From Setomelanomma holmii (lineage: Eukaryota; Ascomycota; Dothideomycetes; Pleosporales; Phaeosphaeriaceae), in assembly GCA_010015745.1 (NCBI GenBank), contig ML978164.1, forward strand, positions 6,445 through 70,444: a stretch of 64,000 nucleotides of DNA. The letters run 5' to 3'. This document shows positions 38,353 to 50,719 of this stretch, piece after piece. Numbering within the stretch: position 1 is the first letter of the stretch; the number at the start of each line of letters is the position of its first letter. Both the position numbers and the translations under genes were made by a program. The notes under the pieces were generated by a model that was not told the origin of the DNA, made no database searches, and saw only the letters and a program-made list of their open reading frames with translations.

Positions 38353-40437
38353 AATGTCAGCAATCTCCACTTCCCCTCTACATGTTCTGGTTTTCCTGTT
38401 CATTTCAGCAAGCTAGCGGGCGTTTTTGTCTTTGTTCCGTTTTGCTCTCTCCTCGCACGCTTCGGCATGCTCAAGACCGCTATTATACCCTTCCATCTTT
38501 CCTTGTCCAATCTACAGACCTTTGCTTTTCACAATATGTCACATTGCAGCGCATCTCGACTCCAATTTAGCATAGCGTCACTACCTTCTTTACATCTAAA
38601 GACTTGAGCACATGGAAGGACCGCAAGGTTCAGGGAGTATTGGGCATATTCACATTGGCTTTGATGCGGTAATGGCGCGAAGATGGGATGTATTTGCATG
38701 TTTTGTTCTTCACTCTCATTGCGCGATGATAGGGTTGGGCTGGTATATGCAAAAGCTGTTGGAGAGTTGGCACTTGGGATGTGGAGGTGGGAGGCATTAG
38801 GTAGCTACGAATGAATGGATGAGACTATGCAACCAACCCTTCCCATCTGTCGCAGTGATGGAAGCACATGAACTTGGAGCGATGAAGCACGTACACTCCA
38901 CGTCGCGCACGCCCAACTCAGTCCATCTCATATGACTACCTACGACAGCAAATCCCCAACCTCACCTTACACAAACATAACCGTTACACAACCCCAAATC
39001 TCAATGACAGCAAATTACCTCCCCAACCCATCTCGTCCCACCTCAGCACCAACACACCGCCGAATCATGCATTACACACGCCCCATTCCAATACATGTTC
39101 CTGCATAACGCTCGCAGCCCCGTTTAGAAACACGCCCCAATGTCGCTTACATGCCGCATGCCAAACATTTGTCAACGGTGCTTATGTGGCTTGTGTGAAA
39201 CATATGCGGACCGAAGCGCTGGGGCTGCGAGCGAGCCGACCTCAGGAGGGATGCGGAACACATACTTGGTGAATTGTGCATGAGCAGGCTGTGCGTCGTA
39301 CGCGTGCTATGTCGGGTCTGTGCATTGATGGATAGATAGATTGGAATGGCGGGGTTGCGCTGGACGTGGTGCGTGCAATACATCTGGGACGGATAGTCTC
39401 CGGCTGCGCTGCAGTCTCAGTCAATGATCTCATTCGCTCTAGAAATACCTAGGAATGGTCAAGGCTGGAAAGGTCATAGACATCGAGCGTAGTTTAGCTT
39501 TGTAGCATGCATGCATGATTGAGGTTCGAGTGACACAGCTTCTGACTGGCTTCTTAACTTCGAAGTTTGATAGCACAAATCTCGTCACTACGGAGTCACC
39601 TCGTTTCCTGGAAAGTGACCCGAGCCTTGGACTCGGAAAAGTGGTGCAGACATGAGCATGACAGCGGATGGCTGCTTAGTATGGGATTGTGATGGTGATG
39701 GTGATTTCAAGGGTCAAAGGCACTATCGACGACTTAGCAGGATGTGGTCCGAGCCTTTGACTCGGAAAGTGGGATGCAGACATGCGCATGACAGCGGGTA
39801 GCTGCGCTGACATGTCGGGAGATGTGACGGTGATGGTGTTCCTCTTGGTCGTAGGTGGGACTGACTGGTTGTTGGAAATTGTGATAGCTTTAATAGTGGG
39901 AAAGGCACACTAACGCTAATGCGAATGCTGGAATGGATAATGATTGGACCAGGAAGTGTTACGCTCGTAATTCTGTGAGTGAGGTGGTGAAGAGGTATGC
40001 TTTGTAAGGTTAGTACGGTCCTGAAGCAAGAAGCTGTTAACAGCCAGTGTGTGGCGACATTCAAGATATCTAAATGCAAATTGAGGTGGAAGTTACGGAA
40101 GCAAACATCACAGGGAGAATAACAGGCAAAGTGCACTCAATTGATGAAGCAGGCATAATACAAGTACATACACTGATAAAGAGACCAACCATTCATCGTA
40201 AGACAAGTGACCAGCCAAGCTCCGCCCAAGTCCAGCACATGCGCTGGTTTTCAGCATAAGGAGCAATTCCATGAATCGTCCATTGACACCGTGTCCAGTG
40301 TCATCATCGAAGTCGTCATGTAGATATAATGATCGTGTCGATGAGTAGAAGAAACGAAGATATCAATCGTCGATCCGAAACATTCAAATCGAAGGAGATC
40401 CCAAGCCCATTGTCGATATGGCGACCAGAGTGTTGAC
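38353..40437. other. Gene-poor region between convergent genes
   Basis: About 2.1 kb holding two gene 3' ends and the 39.6-39.8 kb direct repeat described separately. No coding region is supported. Confidence 0.5.
39620..39836. repeat. Diverged direct repeat of about 85 bp, two copies
   Basis: Copy 1 starts at 39620 and copy 2 at 39749, 129 bp apart. Both open with an imperfect palindrome (CCGAGCCTTGGACTCGG; second copy CCGAGCCTTTGACTCGG), then share GGAAA-GTG, TGCAGACATG-GCATGACAGCGG and a GGTGATGGTG end. They differ by scattered substitutions and small indels. I do not know what they are. Confidence 0.75.
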
Positions 40438-41199
40438 TTATGTGCGGAACTCAAGACCACGCTTGCTAGAGGGAAGACCCCACGGACGCCATGGAGTGAA
40501 GTCCCAGCCGCCCGGCTGAGCATCAGCGGATCGCTTGCCAGAGGGAAGTCCCCACGGCCTCCAGGGGGTGAAGTCCCAGCCGCCGGGCTCAGCATCAGCG
40601 GAGCGCTTGCCGGATGGAAGGCCCCATGGGCGCCACGGTGTAAAGTCCCATCCTCCTGCCTCGGCCTCAGGATTAGCCTCAGCATCCGCAGATCGCTTGT
40701 GCATGGCGGCGAAGTACTCAGCAGTTGCATCAGCATCGCGCTTGCCAGAAGGAAGACCCCATGGCCTCCAGGGAGTGAAGTCCCAGCCGCCAGGATCAGC
40801 TGAACGCTTTCCAGAGGGAAGGCCCCATGGGCGCCACGCAGTAAAGTCCCATCCTCCTGCCTCTGCTTCGGGATCGGCCTCTGCATCTGCAGAGCGCTTG
40901 TGCATGGCGGCGAAGAACTCGGCCTCGGCACTAGCGTCACGCTTGCCGGAAGGAAGGCCCCATGGGCGCCATGGAGTGAAGTCCCAGCCACCGGCTTCGG
41001 CGTCGCGTTTGGTGTGGTAGTACCACTCGGGTGGGTAGTACGCCTCCGGAGGATATTCGTACTCTTGGGAAGGAGCAACCTCTTCGGTGGTCTCGGGGGC
41101 GGCAACTTCTGGGGCAGCGTCGGCCTCAGGTACTGGGAGGGCGGCACCGCTAGCGATGGCCGCAAGGATAGTTGCGGCGACGATTGCATTCAACCTCAT
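40438..41199 (-). CDS. Secreted Kex2/Ste13-type repeat peptide precursor (alpha-factor-like)
   Basis: Single-exon gene of 253 aa. Residues 1-20 are a signal peptide (MRLNAIVAATILAAIASGAA); then an acidic Pro/Glu pro-region; then repeats. The core GGWDFTPWRPWGLPSG occurs six times (starting at residues 70, 115, 137, 182, 206 and 230), each ending in Lys-Arg. Copy 2 has Ala for the first Pro and copy 6 ends in Ser. Two other segments, EFFAAMH (94-100) and EYFAAMH (161-167), also end in Lys-Arg. Between each Lys-Arg and the next peptide there are only whole X-Ala or X-Pro dipeptides (for example SA-DA-EA-DP-EA-EA), the substrate of Ste13-type dipeptidyl aminopeptidase. That is the layout of alpha-factor-type pheromone precursors. 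There are no cysteines and no UstY-type genes nearby, so a cyclic RiPP is less likely. An ACAAAG box lies at 41360-41365, about 160 bp upstream. Confidence 0.85.
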   Translation of the reverse strand: MRLNAIVAATILAAIASGAALPVPEADAAPEVAAPETTEEVAPSQEYEYPPEAYYPPEWYYHTKRDAEAGGWDFTPWRPWGLPSGKRDASAEAEFFAAMHKRSADAEADPEAEAGGWDFTAWRPWGLPSGKRSADPGGWDFTPWRPWGLPSGKRDADATAEYFAAMHKRSADAEANPEAEAGGWDFTPWRPWGLPSGKRSADAEPGGWDFTPWRPWGLPSGKRSADAQPGGWDFTPWRPWGLPSSKRGLEFRT

Positions 41200-42560
41200 T
41201 GCGAGAGTTCAGAAGGTACAGTAAAGTGAACGGTATAAGTCGGAGAGTCGTGCAATCGACCGATTGACTAAATGATTGTCTGAGTGCCGATGATGAGTCG
41301 ATGATGTGAGATAGGAGATGAGAAGGGAAGTGTTTATGTCGTGTCAATCTTAAGTAGACACAAAGAGCATATAGATGCCATCGTGGGCTCGGAACCTTCC
41401 CGTGTGGTCAATAAGCTCAATAAAGGGCGATAGACGTCAATAGACATACGGCTGGCGGAATGGCAGCAAATCCGTCCAATGAGCCACCAATGTCCTGAAG
41501 TGAAAGTGAGCTCCTCAAAGGGATCTCTCTGAATAGGAAAGCCAACGGCCCAATAACACAGGCCTATTCAAGATTCCGAGGTCATCCAGGCACCTAAGCG
41601 GCAGCCTACCGACCATGAACCGCTGTTCCGGAATCTCATAGTCCATTTCGAGCCAGCGGCTCACAGAGCACACAAAGACGATGTAGATTCTTTGAGGAGC
41701 AACAAGGGATTGCCTCTTGTTCGGATGAGAAGGCGAGGTGAAGGAGTGCTGGTCAGCTTACCCGATTTGGGTCTGAATAGAGTTCGTAGAGGGTCGAGGC
41801 TTGGCGCAACCACAATCTTCAAAGCACATGGCCGCCACAATGTCCACGGCCTCGATACCACTGGCGTAGAAATCCCGTCTGTAAGGGGAGGTCGGCGGCC
41901 ATGATTGAGCGGTTAGGCGTTTGCGGAGGCGGGTCGCTCGCTATGGACGCATGGACGAGAGCGTCCAAAGGACATGTGCATACTTAGCGCCATCGCACCC
42001 GTTGCGTGATTGAACGTGTCCAATGAGGCGTCCTAATCATTCGCCGAATGCTTACCAACAGCCGTCCGTAGGGTTGAGCTCAGCATTGCGTGGGTGCCAA
42101 AGGTCGTGGAAGAGGCCGATGTAATCACGAGGATGACATGCCCCGCAAGTGGCATGACGCAAGGAAAGAGCATAAGAGATTGACAGTTGTAGAAGGCGCA
42201 CAAGAGATGGCTGTATGATCAGAAACAGGACGCAGCTCAAGACCTCGTGCTGGCCTGCTGTTCTCGTGCTTCCATGCAATGAAATGGCAGGCAATTGACG
42301 TGCACTACGACGGCTACATGGCCGAACGCGACTTCGTCGGTGATTAAGGACGTTGGAACGAATTCACTGGAGAGGGGAAGTCAATTGACGTATCTGGTGG
42401 CGTAGATTGTGGTTGTGATACCACACCTGCAGGCACGAGGGATGTGGTTCATGAACACGCGCTGCTTTTATAATAGTCTAACCGCATACAGCTTAGAGCA
42501 TCCTTTGCGGAGCTGAAGCTCTCACGAAGCATGTCGCGCCGCCAAAGGCCGTGACGCAAG
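41200..42560. other. Divergent intergenic region upstream of the peptide precursor and MetRS
   Basis: About 1.36 kb. It should hold both promoters. Small frames at 41661-41904 are present on both strands and lack support. Confidence 0.5.
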
Positions 42561-44572
42561 ATGCACGCCCGCATTGCCCAGTCCACAGTGCCCACGCTCC
42601 GACGGGCCTTATCGAGCCTTTCAAGAACGCAGCCTTGGATTTGCACATCATGTCAAGCTCGTAGCAATTGCAATCGCAGTCGACCCATATCGACCAAGCC
42701 CGCCTCAGAGAAACCATACTACATCACGACACCCATTTTCTACGTCAACGCTGCCCCTCATGTCGGCCACCTCTACACCATGGTCCTCTCGGACATCATC
42801 AAGAGATGGCAGGTTTTGAAAGAGAAAAATGCTCTGTTGCTCACGGGGACCGATGAGCATGGCATGAAGGTATGCCTGTAAGACATGTATAGCGAGAAAG
42901 TCGCTGAGCAAATTAGGTCCAACGAGCGGCTGCGAAAGCAGGTGTGGACCCCAAAGCATTCTGCGATAAGGGTGCCGAGATCTTCAAAGTGCGTACGCCG
43001 AACGAACGGTCCCGGAAGCAGTAGAAATACTCACAGTGCGAAGGAACTTGCGCGAAAGGCCGAAATCAGCAATGATCATTTCATACGAACGACGGACATA
43101 GAACATAAGGATGCTGTGGAGTACGCCTGGGTACGTTGATGTCAGCTTCGACAGGCATGCATTTGGGCTGACTCTTGGCAGTTCTTGTTGCAAGAGAAGG
43201 GGCTCATTTACGAGGAGAAGCATGAGGGCTGGTACTCGGTGACAGACGAGGCCTTCTACCCACAGTCGGCCATACAGCCCTGGATAGACCCACCGACAGG
43301 GCGCAAGATGATGGTATGACTTGAGTACCTGAACAGGTCGAACGGGAGCTGATTCACACGTAGACTTCGATCGAGACTGGCAGCGAAGTCGAATGGTCAT
43401 CTGAGATCAACTACCACTTTCGCCTATCGGTATTTCGCGAAAGGCTGCTCGAGTTCTATGAGGCAAACCCAACGTGGATCGTCCCCGAGCATCGCATGAA
43501 AGAAGTGGTGACCTCAGTAGAATCCGGCTTGGAAGATCTTTCGATATCGCGACCGTATGACCGATTGACGTGGGGAATCCGGGTGCCGGGAGACGACACA
43601 CAGACCATATACGTTTGGCTAGATGCGCTGGTGAATTACATCACCAAAGCAGGTTATCCTTGGGCACCTGGACGTGAGACTGCGGGAGGCTGGCCAGCAG
43701 ACTGCCAGGTCATCGGCAAGGACATTGTCCGCTTCCACTGTATCTACTGGCCGGCCTTCCTCATGGCGCTGGGTCTTCCACTACCGAAGCAGATCCTCTC
43801 CCACGCTCATTGGACACTAGGTGGCTCAAAGATGTCCAAGTCCACTGGCAGGGTCGTCGACCCCTTCCACGCCATCGACAGATTCGGACCTGACGTGATG
43901 CGCTTCTATATGGGTCATGAGGGCGGCATCCAGGACGACTCGAGCTACGACAACATTCGCATCATCCAGCTCTACAACAAGTTTCTAAACAATCAGTTGG
44001 GCAATCTCGCCTCCCGTGTTTTGCGCAATAAGAAGTGGAGTGTTCGAGGCGCTGTGGAGCGCGTTGGCAATAAACCTGCAGCATATTGGGAAGAAGGTCC
44101 AGGCGCCAGGTTTTGGAACAACTCGCTCGCTGCCGTCGCCTCGAAAGTGGACAGTTCTTTTGAGGCATACGATCCTCGCAAAGCAGTGTGTCAGATCGCG
44201 GATTTTGTTAGAGGGGTGTGTTGCCTTCCACGGTGCAGCTTTTCGAGCGCTAACCACCATTAGGCAAACGATTTCTTCCAAAAGTCGAAACCGTGGGACA
44301 AGGTACTCACGTTTGCACCTGGTGAACCTGGCGAGGACGTCGACAAGATCATCTTCGAGGCTGCCGAAGCACTCCGCATGATCGGCATACTGCTTCAACC
44401 CTGGATGCCAAATAAAGCAGGTCTCCTACTCGACCAGCTGGGTGTGCAACATGATCGGAGGACATTTAGGTATTGTCAGCCCGGCGCTGATCTGGAGTAT
44501 GGAGAGCCAATGATCGAGCTTGGTGCTGGGCATAAAGGTGTTTTGTTCCCACCATTGCCCAGCGAGGGCTAG
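42561..44572 (+). CDS. MSM1: Mitochondrial methionyl-tRNA synthetase
   Basis: Six exons (42561-42869, 42917-42988, 43044-43130, 43182-43313, 43364-44215, 44264-44572), all phase 0, give 586 aa. It charges mitochondrial tRNA-Met. A presequence rich in Arg and Ser ([20 protein letters not shown]) fits import. The class I signatures are HVGH at residues 67-70 and KMSKS at 356-360. Other landmarks are [35 protein letters not shown] and [24 protein letters not shown]. The acceptor of intron 2 is set by protein fit: GAACTT at 43044 continues [12 protein letters not shown], whereas the earlier CAG acceptor would break the frame. Size and lack of a C-terminal tRNA-binding extension match the organellar form rather than the cytosolic one. 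Confidence 0.92.
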
Positions 44573-44777
44573 ATTTGCTGACATAGCTACTGTATCAAAT
44601 GTACCTATAGGACGTGTAAGATAATGTCTCGTATCAAGGAATTCTGCGCGATGCAAAGAAAGCCTTCAAATACGAAGAAATGCTTCAATGTCTTGTCCTC
44701 GAGTGGTTTTCCCAATATACAGTATCCTGCTGAGCGCCAATAATGCTATATAAGTGTACAATATACAAACGCTACGC

Positions 44778-47000
<2,223 letters not shown>

Positions 47001-47720
47001 TGTTCAACAACCATTGATTAATTGCTCCTTCACTCTTTGTTTCTTCTGCTTCGAAGCTGCATCTCAACTCCTTCTGCACAGTTTCAAAGAAGCCTCGGTG
47101 GGTGTCCCGACTCGCCAGGTGTTCAATCTCTCCCAACGTTGATCGACAGGGATCAAGCTCTACGCGAATCTCAGCCTTGCTGCGGAGCGAGACGGGAATG
47201 CTCCACTTCCACCACACAGCCGCTCGCAACATCTCATCACTTCCGCTTTGTCGTACTCAGCACGACGCGTATGTCACACCACAGCCTCCTTGCACAAATG
47301 ACCGACGTCTCACCGTCAGATCGGTCGGCGAGTATGGGCAGATATAACATGAGCAAATGCCCTTGCATGCACCTCGTGCACGTAGAATTGAAGTTGTTCA
47401 TATGATCAGCGTATCGCATACCCTTGCAACAACCTTGAAGCTCATCATTACGGTGTTCTGTCGTCACTACTAATCGAAACAGTCGCAATGGCGTTCTGCA
47501 ACATCGATACAGATGGAGTGCGTTTCTTATTCTTTGCCTTGTTCTCCTGTCTGCCAATCTATCACTGCTGCTATCCAAACCGCACAGCATCGATCCACGA
47601 GAAAGCGAAAGCTACAGCGACCATCTCAAATCCAAGTTCACTAGAACCACTGAGAGAGCAGCCACACGACTCTGTATACCTTAAGTCACCTCCAAAAGCA
47701 GTTGAGCAACCACGTCAATC
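47001..47720. other. Divergent intergenic region
   Basis: About 720 bp between the mannosidase and the metallo-hydrolase genes, which point away from each other. A 127-codon plus-strand frame at 47022-47405 has no family resemblance. Confidence 0.45.
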
Positions 47721-48779
47721 ATGAAGCATCTCTCAATCAAGCCCTCGACCTCGGGGCCACCAACCAAACAACACACTTCAGTTCCCGATTCTCTCCCGGC
47801 CGCAAAAGAAACAAAAGTCCACCCCTCCAACGCCCCAAACGACGCAACCAACGCGTCACTCTTCTTCGTCGGCACCGCAACCACAATCATAGAATGGGCC
47901 GGCCTACGCATCCTCACAGACCCCAACTTCCTCCACGCAGGCGACCACGTGCACCTCGGCCCCGGCGTCAGCGCAACACGACAAACAAACCCAGCCATCG
48001 ATCTGGAAGAACTACCCCGGATCGACGTAATCTTCCTGAGCCATTACCACGAAGACCACTTCGATCGTGAGGTCGAGGAGAAATTGACGAGGAACATTCC
48101 AATCATAACGACACCGCATGCACACGAATGTCTGACGAGTAAAGGCGACGAGAGCTTTACAAATGTGCACGCGCTCGATTTCTGGGAGACGCTGGTTCTC
48201 GATATCGATGGTGAGGGAACGAAGGACAAGACGCCGAGTATCAAAATCACAGGTATGCCGGGAAAACACGTCCCACCCGGCCCTTTGAACGTCGTGAATG
48301 ATCTTCTCGGCGCTGTACCGCCGACGAATGGCTGGATGATTGAACTCGGATACACGGACCAAACCCCTCCGTCCTCAACCTCAGACTCAGGTTTGGACTC
48401 GTTTGAGAATGGATACAGAATCTACATCTCCGGCGACACCCTCATGGTCGACGAACTCAAAGAAATCCCGGCCCGATACAAAGACCAGAACATCGACCTC
48501 ATGCTCATACACTTGGGCGGTACAACAATCCCCGGGCCGAAAATGCCGCTGCTCATGGTTACTATGGATGCGAAGCAGGGCGTGCAGTTGATGCAGTTGA
48601 TCAACCCCGATCTGACGATTCCGATCCATTACGACGACTATGATGTGTTTTTAAGTCCATTGGAGGATTTCAAGAAGGCGGTGCATGAGGCGGGGTTGGA
48701 TGGGAAGGTGGTATATTTGGATCGGAAGGATGAATTCAAGTTTATCGTTAAGGAGCCGAAGAAGTTACAGACACTCTAA
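47721..48779 (+). CDS. Metallo-beta-lactamase-fold hydrolase (UlaG/NAPE-PLD-like)
   Basis: Single-exon gene of 352 aa. The metal-binding motif HYHEDH is at residues 108-113 (VIFLSHYHEDHFDREVEE), the next His is in TTPHAHECL, the bridging Asp is in IYISGDTLMVDEL, and the last His is in TIPIHYDDYDVFL. The fold starts with SLFFVGTATTIIEWAGLRILTDPNF, typical of the UlaG-like branch where a Thr/Asn-rich loop precedes the metal site. The enzyme would use two zinc (or manganese) ions to hydrolyse a phosphodiester, lactone or amide. The substrate is unknown. No signal peptide is present, so it is probably cytosolic. Confidence 0.85.
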   Translation: MKHLSIKPSTSGPPTKQHTSVPDSLPAAKETKVHPSNAPNDATNASLFFVGTATTIIEWAGLRILTDPNFLHAGDHVHLGPGVSATRQTNPAIDLEELPRIDVIFLSHYHEDHFDREVEEKLTRNIPIITTPHAHECLTSKGDESFTNVHALDFWETLVLDIDGEGTKDKTPSIKITGMPGKHVPPGPLNVVNDLLGAVPPTNGWMIELGYTDQTPPSSTSDSGLDSFENGYRIYISGDTLMVDELKEIPARYKDQNIDLMLIHLGGTTIPGPKMPLLMVTMDAKQGVQLMQLINPDLTIPIHYDDYDVFLSPLEDFKKAVHEAGLDGKVVYLDRKDEFKFIVKEPKKLQTL

Positions 48780-49018
48780 GAAAAACGTCAATAGGAAATC
48801 CTGAGTCCAAAATGATACGATGCATAAAGACAGTGCAAGTGTGAAGTTTGATCTTTTCATTTCGAGTAGAACCCTCTTTTACGAGGTTCAGTATGCCATT
48901 GATGAAGAAAGGTTATCCGTTGTGACGCCCGTCCGCTCATGCCATGCCGTGGTTCGTTGTCGTGGCTTCATCCACGCTCTTCTCCCGACCCCATCATGTC
49001 CTCATCATGTTCCTCCAT

Positions 49019-49526
49019 TTATGCGGTGCGCTTGCCCTTGGGGTTCTTCTTGCCGACGTCGGAGATAGTGAGACCTGTTGTGCCATGTTAGCCTGAGATT
49101 CGATCGCATTGCTTAATGTCCTTGGAGGACTTTGTGTGTGCGGAGTGTAGATGGGAATATTGCGTACCCGGAGGCAGACTCTGCTTGAGCTTCTCGGCCT
49201 TGTCGGTGTCCTTGAGCACGAGGGTGTACACGTTCTTTGAGCATCGGACCTTGAACTTGATGTTGTTGACCTTCTTGTTCTTCTTTATGCGGGCGGCTGT
49301 CGAATCGTCAGTACTATTTCCCGGTATGCTAATAGTTTCTTCGCCCCGTCTGCCTGCCATCTGCGGGTGCTCGCATCATATTGTCGCAACGCCGCAGTCC
49401 GTCCACCTCTTCCTCTTCCCCATTCCAAGCCATCCCACATCCTCAGAATATGGTGAACGTACACTTAGCATCCTTGCGCCTGCAGATCTCGATAAACTGC
49501 TTGATATCGGAGACTTCGGAAGGCAT
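49019..49526 (-). CDS. rpl38: 60S ribosomal protein eL38
   Basis: Three exons (49526-49463, 49296-49168, 49074-49019) give 82 aa, the normal size for this large-subunit protein. The assembled protein begins [21 protein letters not shown], continues [17 protein letters not shown] through the first junction (donor GTACGT after AAG-T), has [26 protein letters not shown], and ends [17 protein letters not shown]. All parts are strongly conserved in eukaryotes. Two introns (166 and 93 nt) are relatively long for this genome, as is common in ribosomal protein genes. It is divergent from the small membrane-protein gene at 49860, sharing a promoter region of about 330 bp. Confidence 0.95.
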
Positions 49527-49859
49527 TTTTGCGGATTTGGGCGACGAGTCGGTTCGGTATGAATTGGCGGTCGTGAACTTTCACAGCCAAATTGGCGCGC
49601 CGGTTGTGGAGTGGAAATCTCGCTACGCACGGGCTGCATGGAGGCGGTGGTGCGGGCGAGGCTGGATTGGGAATGGTGGGGTGACGACGTGTGTGGCGCT
49701 GGAACAGGGAAGGTGAGGGGATGTGGACGCAACTCTGAATGCTGCCTGCACCTAACATCCTGTTTACCGTTCGTGTATAACTTCAAAGCGCTCAAGCAAT
49801 GATTGCATAGAGTCTGGAAGAACACATCATCAATCTTGCGACAGCTCTCAACTTTCAAC
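49527..49859. promoter_or_regulatory. Bidirectional promoter of eL38 and the adjacent small gene
   Basis: A 333-bp interval separates two start codons pointing away from each other. No gene is seen in it and no specific site is called. Confidence 0.45.
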
Positions 49860-50401
49860 ATGCCGACGCCACTCGATCGCGCAACTAGCCAACGTGTAAG
49901 TGAACTGTGGATACCTTGGGACTATATAGTCATCGTAGGTATGCCGCTGGTAGAGGCTACCAGATACTAACTTCAGCTAGGCCCCCTTCTTCGCCTTTGC
50001 CGCCCTCGTCACTGGCGTCGCAGCATGGAGCATCTGGGGTCAAGACCTGTTCCCGAGTAGCGATCCCACTGGAGGTATGTTTCCTGACTTCGACGTCGCG
50101 CAAACCAGACTGACAAGTCTTCTCGTAGATCCCGATACCTGGACTCGTGAGCAATGTGTTACTTGGCTCAACAACGTACGTAATGTCTCGTCATATATCT
50201 AGGTCCTTCATTGCTGCTTCATGGCACTTAAAACATCTCACAGCATGGCGCGAAGCTGCCGTCTGAGTCTGTTGATTATGGCTTTACTAACAGTCTACGC
50301 AGCGCAACTTGCACCCATCACCTTTGGCAACAACCGCCGAGCTTTTGGAGAGGATCAAGGCGAACATGAGGGTGGCGCGAGAGCGAACGCCCGGACAGTA
50401 G
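49860..50401 (+). CDS. Small single-pass membrane protein with Ish1/SAP-like motif
   Basis: Four exons (49860-49895, 49981-50074, 50129-50175, 50303-50401) give 91 aa. The N-terminus MPTPLDRATSQR is followed by a membrane helix (APFFAFAALVTGVAAWSIWG), then DPDTWTREQCVTWLNNRNLHPSPLATTAELLERIKANM, which resembles the Ish1/HeH fold seen in proteins at the nuclear envelope and in other small fungal membrane proteins (W-x3-L/C-x2-WL-x-N-x8-T-x2-ELL). All introns have canonical ends, and intron 3 has an ACTAAC branch point. Because no single exon is long, the gene is easy to miss; its coherent splicing and motif support it. Localisation and role are unknown. Confidence 0.72.
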
Positions 50402-50719
50402 TTTGTTGATGGTGTCGGGCGTCAATGAAGTCGTGTCTTTTAAGATCATCAGTGTGCGGAACAAGCTGGATGGTGTGGTACCATGTCCTTTGAAATTGAT
50501 ACCCCTTCTATGTGCTTCTTCATGACGAAGCTCCTCTTTGTATGAAACTCGGCCCAGCATCGCACATGATTCGTTGAAGTATTATTGATGAAAGACTTTT
50601 GCTAGGAGAATATTCGATCGGAGTCCAAGATGATTCAAGCTTGCCTAACTACAAGCTCCAGGACGAAAAGATCGTGTGTAGAGTATAACACCCCGCAACG
50701 GCCCTGATACCAAACCATA
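50402..50719. other. Intergenic region between convergent genes
   Basis: About 320 bp; no gene seen. Confidence 0.45.

Noticed and set aside
40251..41189. Long open frames of 312 codons (same strand) and 161 codons (other strand) across the peptide-precursor repeats
   Set aside because: They are shadows created by the repeat periodicity. Only the frame with the signal peptide, Lys-Arg sites and dipeptide runs makes biological sense.
40438..41199. Reading the repeat precursor as a cyclic RiPP (dikaritin type) precursor
   Set aside because: No UstY/DUF3328, tyrosinase or other tailoring genes are nearby, and the exact Ste13-type dipeptide runs fit linear secreted peptides better. It remains a fallback.
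49297..49462. Possible C/D-box snoRNA in eL38 intron 1 (ATGATGC near one end, CTGA about 70 nt on)
   Set aside because: The C box is imperfect and the flanks do not form the required terminal stem. Such short boxes occur by chance.
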